From positions 1 to 11,852 of the forward strand of contig CAJUEB010000061.1 in NCBI GenBank assembly GCA_910585135.1: a stretch of DNA of 11,852 nt, read 5' to 3'. Made by a program: the position numbers and the translations under genes. Shown piece by piece: positions 6,922 through 11,852 of this stretch. Source of the DNA: an uncultured Eubacteriales bacterium. Lineage in GTDB: Bacteria > Bacillota > Clostridia > Peptostreptococcales > Anaerovoracaceae. The notes below the pieces were generated by a model, which was given only the letters and a program-made list of their open reading frames with translations, was not told where the DNA came from and did no database searches. Every line of letters begins with the position of its first letter. Within the stretch, counting starts at the first letter, position 1.

Positions 6922-8067
6922 TTATTTGCCCATTACCGCTCTTGAAATAACGACCTTGTGAACTTCCGATGTTCCTTCGTAAATTTCAGTGATCTTCGCG
7001 TCACGATACATACGTTCCAGCGGATAATCCTTCATGTATCCATACCCGCCGTGTATCTGGAGCGCCAGGTTGGTCACGAATCTCGCATTTTCAGATGCAT
7101 TCAGCTTGCACATCGCAGCTTCCTTCGTAAACGGCTTTCCTGCATCCTCCAGGTATGCAGCCTTGTATACCAATGTTTCAGCGGCTTCTGTTTTCGTTGC
7201 CATATCCGCTATGTACCACTGGATTCCTTGCAGCGCTGCAATCGGCTTGCCAAACTGTACTCTTTCATGGCTATATTTCACTGCCATGTCGATCGCTTCC
7301 TTCGCAACGCCGAGCGCCTGCGCCCCTACACCGATTCTCGCGCCGTCCAGTGCCTGCATGGCGATCTTAAAGCCCTGTCCTTCCTTGCCCAGCAAGTTTT
7401 CAGCCGGAACGCGGCAATCCTCGAAGATCAGCTCTGCCGTTTCCGAGCCTGCGATTCCCATCTTATTTTCAACCTTGCCGACGCTGAATCCCGGCATGGT
7501 GTTTTCAACGATCAGTGCTGACATTCCTTTCAGTCCCTTTGACGGATCGGTCAGGGCGAATATCACCAGGACGCTTGCGCGGCTGCCCCCTGAAATGAAG
7601 CACTTGCCGCCATTTAAGACATATTCATTCGTTTCAGGATCGAGGATAGCGGTCGTCTGTACAGACCCTGCATCCGATCCTGCATTCGGTTCGGTCAGGG
7701 CAAATGCGCCAAGCTCCCCGCCTTTTGTCAATCGCGGAAGGAACTTTTCCTTCTGTTTCTGGTTTCCGAATTTATTGATTGCCTGCGGTGCAATCAGGTG
7801 AATTGATAAGATCGCAGCAGACGCCATGCATTTTCTGGCAAATTCCGTTACGGCAATCACCTTTTCGGTCGCTCCGCCGCCTGTACCGCCGAATTCCTTC
7901 GGGATGCCGATTCCGGTGAATCCTACATCAGCCATCTTCTTGAAATTCTCCAATGGGAAAACGTGCTGTTCGTCCACATCGGCAGCGACTGGCTCCAGTT
8001 CATTTTCAGCGAACTGTTTCGCTACCTTTTTCAGCAATTCCTGCTCTCTTGTTAATGAAAAGTCCAT
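6922..8067 (-). CDS. Acyl-CoA dehydrogenase / enoyl-CoA reductase, short-chain type
   Basis: This flavoprotein has 381 residues and a complete acyl-CoA dehydrogenase fold. The helical N-domain begins MDFSLTREQELL, and the FAD/substrate motif is AFALTEPNAGSD (121-132). The signatures GARIGVGAQALG (242-253), QFGKPIAALQ (271-280) and QIHGGYGY (337-344) are present. The catalytic base is glutamate 364 in EIYEGTSE. It interconverts acyl-CoA and 2-enoyl-CoA; with ETF in an anaerobe it probably works as a reductase (acryloyl-, crotonyl- or similar CoA). Chain length cannot be fixed from sequence. I chose the ATG at 8067, because homologues begin MDF and an AAGGGTGGAG ribosome site precedes it. An in-frame GTG at 8076 would add three residues but lies within that ribosome site. 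First gene of the dehydrogenase-etfB-etfA operon. Confidence 0.92.
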   Translation of the reverse strand: MDFSLTREQELLKKVAKQFAENELEPVAADVDEQHVFPLENFKKMADVGFTGIGIPKEFGGTGGGATEKVIAVTEFARKCMASAAILSIHLIAPQAINKFGNQKQKEKFLPRLTKGGELGAFALTEPNAGSDAGSVQTTAILDPETNEYVLNGGKCFISGGSRASVLVIFALTDPSKGLKGMSALIVENTMPGFSVGKVENKMGIAGSETAELIFEDCRVPAENLLGKEGQGFKIAMQALDGARIGVGAQALGVAKEAIDMAVKYSHERVQFGKPIAALQGIQWYIADMATKTEAAETLVYKAAYLEDAGKPFTKEAAMCKLNASENARFVTNLALQIHGGYGYMKDYPLERMYRDAKITEIYEGTSEVHKVVISRAVMGK

Positions 8068-8099
8068 ATGCTCCACCCTTTCCTTTAAATTTATCGTTT

Positions 8100-8129
8100 T
8101 TTATAGCATACAAGATTCCTTGCTTTCAG
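8100..8129 (-). promoter_or_regulatory. Putative promoter of the dehydrogenase-etfBA operon
   Basis: The minus strand has CTGAAA (8129-8124), an 18-base spacer ending TGC, then TATAAA (8105-8100). This is a sigma-A-like promoter with an extended -10. It gives a short leader of about 25 bases before the ATG. A TTGACT (8157-8152) farther upstream could serve as an alternative -35 but has a poor -10. Confidence 0.55.
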
Positions 8130-8238
8130 TTTAAATGATATAACGCTGGACAGTCAAGACTTGATTCCGCTTTTGCAAATGCTTTTTGCCGCATTTTAAC
8201 AACAAGCCTCCACTAAGGGGAGTCTTCACCGCGCGCCT

Positions 8239-8256
8239 TTGTGCAAATTTACACAA
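8239..8256. promoter_or_regulatory. Rex-like (or CRP-like) 18-bp operator palindrome
   Basis: TTGTGCAAATTTACACAA is palindromic except for one mismatched pair. It matches the remembered Rex consensus TTGTGAA-N4-TTCACAA at 12 of 14 fixed positions. Rex senses NADH/NAD and often controls Bcd-EtfBA-type operons in Clostridia. The site lies about 135 bases upstream of the predicted -10, farther than usual for simple repression. A CRP/FNR-type site (TGTG-N8-CACA) is the main alternative. Confidence 0.45.
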
Positions 8257-8307
8257 CCCTTTAAAACCCGCCGGGTCCGCACCGAATCTGTCCTTTTCCC
8301 GCCTAAC

Positions 8308-8353
8308 AAAAAATCACCCCTTTCACCAGGTTTACGACACCTGATGAAAGAGG
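8308..8353 (-). terminator. Strong intrinsic terminator after metA
   Basis: The arms 8317-8331 and 8339-8353 pair over 15 bp with two G-T pairs around a 7-base loop. On the minus strand a T run (8313-8308) follows three bases later. It lies 14 bases past the metA stop and ends the metY-metA unit. The rest of 8131-8307 holds the Rex-like palindrome and two weak inverted repeats (8177-8196; 8204-8226), and no gene. Confidence 0.88.
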
Positions 8354-8367
8354 TTTGCAATCGGTAA

Positions 8368-9294
8368 TTATTTATCTGCTACAAAGTTTTCCAACTGATA
8401 TGGCGTTGCCTGGTAAACGTAATAATTCAGCCAATTGCTGAAAAGCAGGCTGGCATGACTCCGCCAGCGAAACAAAATCTCATCCTCCGGGTCATCATTT
8501 CTAAAATAGTTTTTCGGTACATCGATTTTCATGCCTTTATTCACATCCCTGAAATATTCCCCGGCAAGCGTACCCTTGTCGTATTCCTGATGTCCCATCA
8601 CGAAGATCTGCCTTCCGTTCTCCGTCGAAATGATATGCGGTCCCGCTTCCCTGGAATCGGCCAGAATCCTCAGCGCATTGCATTTTTCGATATCTTCCCG
8701 CAAGACCTCCGTATGCCTCGAATGCGGCGCATAGAAAAACTCGTCAAACCCGCGCATCAACGGGTTATGCGGACGCAACACCTTATGCTCAAATACGCCG
8801 AACATCTTTTGCTTTAGCATATGCTTGTCAATACCATAGTGATAATACAAGCTTGCCTGCGCCCCCCAGCAAATAAACATGCTGCTATAGACATGCGTTT
8901 TCGCGAATTCAAAAATTTCGCAGAGTTCCTTCCAGTAATCCACCTGCTCATACGGCATCAGCTCCACCGGCGCGCCCGTCAAAATCATTCCGTCAAAATA
9001 ATCATCCTTAATTTCATCGATGGTTTTGTAGAAAGATTCCAGATGCTCCTGGGAAATATTTCTCGATTCATGGGAACCCATCGTGACCAGCGTCATTTCG
9101 ACCTGGATCGGCGTATTCGCCAGTACCCGCGCAAGCTGCGTCTCTGTCGCAATCTTGGTCGGCATTAAATTGACGATCACGATCTTTAACGGGCGGATAT
9201 CCTGTGTCTCGGCTCTTCTCCTGTTGATGGTAAATATATTCTCGCTCTGCAAGGCTTCCGCTGCCGGAAGCTCATTGGGTATAATTAACGGCAT
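8368..9294 (-). CDS. metA: Homoserine O-acetyltransferase (MetA family)
   Basis: This 308-residue protein is full length for MetA and has its class I glutamine amidotransferase-like fold. It acylates homoserine as the first committed step to methionine. The nucleophile cysteine 142 lies in MFICWGAQA, and the catalytic His-Glu pair is in GHQEYD. Residue 111, in LTGAPVELMPYEQVDYW, is glutamate; established work on Bacillus MetA shows glutamate 111 gives acetyl-CoA specificity, whereas glycine gives succinyl-CoA. It is therefore an acetyltransferase despite the succinyltransferase name often given to the family. That fits the O-acetylhomoserine sulfhydrylase encoded just before it. The start follows metY by 17 bases with an AAGGAGA ribosome site nine bases from the ATG. 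Cytosolic. Confidence 0.93.
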   Translation of the reverse strand: MPLIIPNELPAAEALQSENIFTINRRRAETQDIRPLKIVIVNLMPTKIATETQLARVLANTPIQVEMTLVTMGSHESRNISQEHLESFYKTIDEIKDDYFDGMILTGAPVELMPYEQVDYWKELCEIFEFAKTHVYSSMFICWGAQASLYYHYGIDKHMLKQKMFGVFEHKVLRPHNPLMRGFDEFFYAPHSRHTEVLREDIEKCNALRILADSREAGPHIISTENGRQIFVMGHQEYDKGTLAGEYFRDVNKGMKIDVPKNYFRNDDPEDEILFRWRSHASLLFSNWLNYYVYQATPYQLENFVADK

Positions 9295-9311
9295 GTAATA
9301 CGTTCTCCTTC

Positions 9312-10580
9312 TTATGCTAAAGCCTGTGCAATATCTGCAATCAAATCGTCTGCATCCTCCAGTCCGCAGGAAAGCCTGATCAGGTCAGGACTAACCCCTG
9401 CGGCGGCAAGCTCTTCATCGTTCATCTGTCTGTGCGTGCTGCTGGCCGGATGCAAACAGCATGTCCTGGCATCGGCCACATGGGTTTCGATAGCTGCGAT
9501 TTTAAGCCTTGCCATGAAACGCTCCGCTGCCGCCCGGCCGCCCTTGACGCCGAAGCTTACCACGCCGCACGAACCATCCGGCAAGTATTTCTGTGCCAAT
9601 GCGTGGTCATCATCGCCCGCAAGGCCGCAATATTTCACCCACTCGATATTCTCATGCTGTTTCAGGTACTGCGCTACCGCAAGTCCATTCTCCGCATGGC
9701 GTTTCATCCTCACATGAAGGCTTTCAAGACCCAGGTTTAATAAAAATGCATTTTGCGGCGACTGGATCGAGCCGAAATCCCGCATCAGCTGCGCCGTTGC
9801 TTTCGTGATGAATGCGCCCTCAAGGCCGAATTTCTCACTGTAAGTAATTCCATGATAGCTTTCATCAGGCTCGCATAGCCCAGGGAACTTCTGCGGATAT
9901 TTCGTCCAGTCGAATTTGCCCGAATCCACGATACAGCCACCTACGCCCGCGCCATGGCCGTCCATATACTTCGTGGTAGAATGCGTCACAATATCCGCCC
10001 CGAATTCAAACGGCCTGCAATGCACCGGAGTTGCAAATGTATTATCGATAATCAGCGGAACGCCGTGCCTGTGCGCTACATCAGCAAACCGCTCGATATC
10101 CAAAACAACTAATGCAGGATTAGCGATGGTCTCACCGAAAACAGCTTTCGTGTTCGGCCGAAATGCCGCATCAAGCTCTTCCTCCGTAGCGTGAGGCGGA
10201 ACAAATGTAAATTCGATCCCCATCCGTTTCATCGTCACGGCAAATAAATTATAAGTTCCCCCGTAAATCGCAGACGATGCCACCACATGATCGCCACAGG
10301 AAACGATATTAAACACCGCATAGAAATTTGCCGCCTGTCCCGATGATGTCAGCATCGCTGCGCTTCCGCCTTCCAACGAGGCGATCTTCGCCGCAACGTA
10401 ATCGTTCGTCGGATTTTGAAGCCGCGTATAAAAATATCCGGAAGCCTCCAGATCAAACAGCTTTCCCATATCCTGGCTCGTATCATATTTAAACGTCGTG
10501 CTTTGTATAATCGGGATCTGCCTCGGCTCACCATTGCCCGGCCTGTATCCGTCCTGCACGCATTTCGTACCAATTCCCAT
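9312..10580 (-). CDS. metY: O-acetylhomoserine sulfhydrylase, PLP-dependent
   Basis: This 422-residue enzyme of the Cys/Met PLP family condenses O-acetylhomoserine with sulfide to give homocysteine. The PLP lysine is residue 204 in STTKYMDGHG. SSGQAA (79-84) and YTRLQNPTND (51-60) are the usual cofactor and interface segments, and IDNTFATP (178-185) holds the ring-contacting aspartate. The length (about 420-430) and the SGYFYTRLQNPT and NLGLESLHVRMKRH segments fit MetY better than cystathionine gamma-synthase or gamma-lyase (about 380-400). It is first in a two-gene unit with metA and has an AGGAAAGGATG ribosome region upstream. The leader is too short for a SAM riboswitch or T-box. Confidence 0.93.
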   Translation of the reverse strand: MGIGTKCVQDGYRPGNGEPRQIPIIQSTTFKYDTSQDMGKLFDLEASGYFYTRLQNPTNDYVAAKIASLEGGSAAMLTSSGQAANFYAVFNIVSCGDHVVASSAIYGGTYNLFAVTMKRMGIEFTFVPPHATEEELDAAFRPNTKAVFGETIANPALVVLDIERFADVAHRHGVPLIIDNTFATPVHCRPFEFGADIVTHSTTKYMDGHGAGVGGCIVDSGKFDWTKYPQKFPGLCEPDESYHGITYSEKFGLEGAFITKATAQLMRDFGSIQSPQNAFLLNLGLESLHVRMKRHAENGLAVAQYLKQHENIEWVKYCGLAGDDDHALAQKYLPDGSCGVVSFGVKGGRAAAERFMARLKIAAIETHVADARTCCLHPASSTHRQMNDEELAAAGVSPDLIRLSCGLEDADDLIADIAQALA

Positions 10581-10620
10581 TTTGCATCATCCTTTCCTGC
10601 TTAAAAAACATTGAGCTATT

Positions 10621-10649
10621 ATTATATACTATTTTTCAATCGATTTCAA
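10621..10649 (-). promoter_or_regulatory. Sigma-A promoter of metY-metA, inside the fumarase beta 3' end
   Basis: The minus strand has TTGAAA (10649-10644), a 17-base spacer and a perfect TATAAT (10626-10621). The -35 and most of the spacer overlap the last codons of the fumarase beta gene. The predicted leader is about 33 bases. No terminator separates the fumarase genes from metY, so read-through is possible. Confidence 0.72.
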
Positions 10650-11189
10650 ATACGCTTCCCTGCCCTGTACATAAAGATTTCCGCCAGAGCTGTCGAGGAC
10701 GACCGTAAGCGGAAAATCCACGACTGAAAGTTTACGCACTGCTTCCGCGCCCAAATCATCAAAGGCAATGACCTCTGATGAACGGATGCACCGGGCCATC
10801 AGAGCCGCCGCGCCACCAATCGCAGCCAGATATACAGCGCCGTTGCGCACGACCGCCTCCATGACCTCCCGGCTGCGCTGCCCCTTGCCGATCATCGCTA
10901 ACTGTCCCAGATCGAGAAGCTGCGGTGCATAAGCATCCATGCGGTAGCTGGTGGTCGGGCCTGCTGAACCAATCGCCTGTCCCGCCTTAGGAGGCGTCGG
11001 GCCTACATAATACACGATCGAATTTTCTATGGCAAAGGGCGGGGTTTCGCCCCTATCCAGCATTTCTTTCATCCGTTTATGCGCAGCGTCCCTTGCCGTA
11101 TAAACCGTTCCCGTGATCAAAACACGGTCGCCTGCCCTAAAGTCCTTTATCTTTTCTTTCGTGAAAGGCTCTGTCAATCTATGTTCCAT
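10629..11189 (-). CDS. fumB-like beta subunit: Class I (Fe-S) fumarate hydratase, beta subunit
   Basis: This 186-residue protein corresponds to the C-terminal, swivelling domain of class I fumarases and L-tartrate dehydratases, here a separate subunit. It shows AGDRVLITGTVYTARDAAHKRM (19-40), VYYVGPTPPKAGQ (59-71), AGPTTSYRMD (76-85), MIGKGQRSREV (99-109) and the FDDLGAEAVRKLSVVDFPLTVV segment near the end. With the alpha subunit it hydrates fumarate to malate reversibly. The frame is open upstream to 11396, but that part overlaps the alpha gene. ATG 11189 has an AGGAG site eight bases upstream and gives the family's normal N-terminus, so I use it. The gap to the alpha stop is 58 bases. Tartrate dehydratase is the alternative identity. 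Confidence 0.88.
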   Translation of the reverse strand: MEHRLTEPFTKEKIKDFRAGDRVLITGTVYTARDAAHKRMKEMLDRGETPPFAIENSIVYYVGPTPPKAGQAIGSAGPTTSYRMDAYAPQLLDLGQLAMIGKGQRSREVMEAVVRNGAVYLAAIGGAAALMARCIRSSEVIAFDDLGAEAVRKLSVVDFPLTVVLDSSGGNLYVQGREAYLKSIEK

Positions 11190-11247
11190 TTTTTCGCTCC
11201 TGTCTGCTGCCTTGCGCTGTGCTACAATTTTTTTACCTTGTACTGCG

Positions 11248-11852
11248 CTATAAAACCGCTTCCGCATGCCTGCTGACATGGCAGTTGATGTTGACCGCCA
11301 CTGGAAGTCCCGCGATATGCGTCGGCGCTGCGATGATCTTAACGGCCAAAGCCGTGGTTTTCCCGCCAAACCCCTGCGGGCCGATGCCAAGATCATTGAT
11401 CCGTCCTAAAAGCTCCTGTTCCATATCCCGGTAATAGGGATCGGCGTTGCCTTCATCAAGTGGCAGCAAAAGCGCCTTCTTTGCCATCAGGGCAGCTAAA
11501 TCAAAACTTCCCCCGATTCCCACGCCTGCCACGATCGGCGGACATGGATTCGCGCCAGCTTCCTCGCACACCTTCACGACAAAATCCTTCACGCCTTCCA
11601 CCCCTGCTGACGGCGGCAGCATTTTGACCTGGCTCATATTTTCCGAGCCAAACCCCTTCGGCGCTACGATAATTTTTACCTGATCGCCAGCTACAAGCTC
11701 CGTATGGATATAAGCGGGCGTATTATCCTGTGTATTTTCCCGCCTGAGCGGATCACTTACGATCGATTTTCGCAAGAAACCTTCCTGGTAGCCTTTGCGG
11801 ACGCCTGCATGAATCGCATCCGCAAGCAGTCCCCCGGTAAAATGCACATCCT
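11248..11852 (-). CDS. fumA-like alpha subunit: Class I (Fe-S) fumarate hydratase, alpha subunit, 5'-truncated by window edge
   Basis: About 200 C-terminal residues of the catalytic alpha subunit are visible; the gene continues past the window edge. The frame runs through the last base, and the GTG at 11847 is an internal valine of the conserved DVHFTGG, not a start. Conserved family segments follow: GYQEGFLRKS, DNTPAYIHTE, APKGFGSENMS, NPCPPIVAGVGIGG and HIAGLPVAVNINCHVSRHAEA. The cysteines in NPCPP and NINCHVSRH are two of the three ligands of the catalytic [4Fe-4S] cluster; the third, in the CQDTG motif, would lie outside the window. The cluster is oxygen-labile, which fits an anaerobe. 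It pairs with the beta subunit gene downstream. Fumarase is favoured over tartrate dehydratase but not proven. Confidence 0.9.
   Translation of the reverse strand, partial: DVHFTGGLLADAIHAGVRKGYQEGFLRKSIVSDPLRRENTQDNTPAYIHTELVAGDQVKIIVAPKGFGSENMSQVKMLPPSAGVEGVKDFVVKVCEEAGANPCPPIVAGVGIGGSFDLAALMAKKALLLPLDEGNADPYYRDMEQELLGRINDLGIGPQGFGGKTTALAVKIIAAPTHIAGLPVAVNINCHVSRHAEAVL

Noticed and set aside
7034..7801. Plus-strand 255-codon frame opposite the acyl-CoA dehydrogenase gene
   Set aside because: It is a shadow of a well-supported gene, with Ser/Ala/Pro-rich composition and no ribosome site.
8068..8076. GTG start adding three residues to the acyl-CoA dehydrogenase
   Set aside because: The GTG lies within the ribosome site for the ATG at 8067, and homologues begin MDF.
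10581..10628. SAM riboswitch or T-box before metY
   Set aside because: The gap is only 48 bases and has no suitable stems.
11190..11396. Upstream extension of the fumarase beta frame
   Set aside because: It overlaps the alpha gene, has non-conserved Arg-rich sequence and ignores the AGGAG site before ATG 11189.
1..11852. CRISPR array, tRNA, rRNA, insertion sequence or prophage genes
   Set aside because: No regularly spaced direct repeats, cloverleaf-like sequence or transposase/integrase motif was recognised by eye. A computed scan was not possible.

Overview
The window looks like chromosome from an anaerobic, amino-acid-fermenting Gram-positive bacterium of the Clostridia type. The reasons are moderate GC, strong AGGAGG-type ribosome sites, TTGAAA/TATAAT-type promoters, short intrinsic terminators, an acyl-CoA dehydrogenase with EtfB/EtfA of the anaerobe type, a two-subunit iron-sulfur fumarase and an acetyl-CoA-type MetA. 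This assignment is inferred from content; no marker gene is present. Every supported gene lies on the minus strand, so transcription runs from high to low coordinates.

In transcription order: (1) 11852-10629 holds the 3' part of the fumarase alpha gene and the complete beta gene. (2) 10649-8308 is a methionine unit, metY-metA. Its promoter lies inside the 3' end of the fumarase beta gene and it ends in a strong terminator. It would make O-acetylhomoserine and then homocysteine by direct sulfhydrylation. (3) 8256-4913 is acyl-CoA dehydrogenase-etfB-etfA with its own upstream region, which includes an 18-bp Rex-like palindrome, and a terminator just after etfA. (4) About 4815-2595 is a separate two-gene unit: a class III CoA-transferase and an unusual protein made of two fused hotdog domains of the beta-alanyl-CoA/3-aminobutyryl-CoA ammonia-lyase type. 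It also ends in a strong terminator. (5) 2552-462 is a CoxE-like VWA protein followed closely by a MerR-family regulator with a GyrI-like ligand domain. (6) 461-1 has no convincing gene. It holds a hairpin-rich, GC-rich element that looks like a dispersed intergenic repeat, and a terminator.

Units 3 and 4 together make a coherent hypothesis. A beta-amino acid is activated by CoA transfer, deaminated to an enoyl-CoA by the fused hotdog lyase, and reduced to the saturated acyl-CoA by the acyl-CoA dehydrogenase with the electron-transferring flavoprotein (as in beta-alanine or 3-aminobutyrate fermentation). The most unusual object is the fused lyase. Its two halves have lost complementary sets of conserved residues, as if one composite active site had been divided between them.
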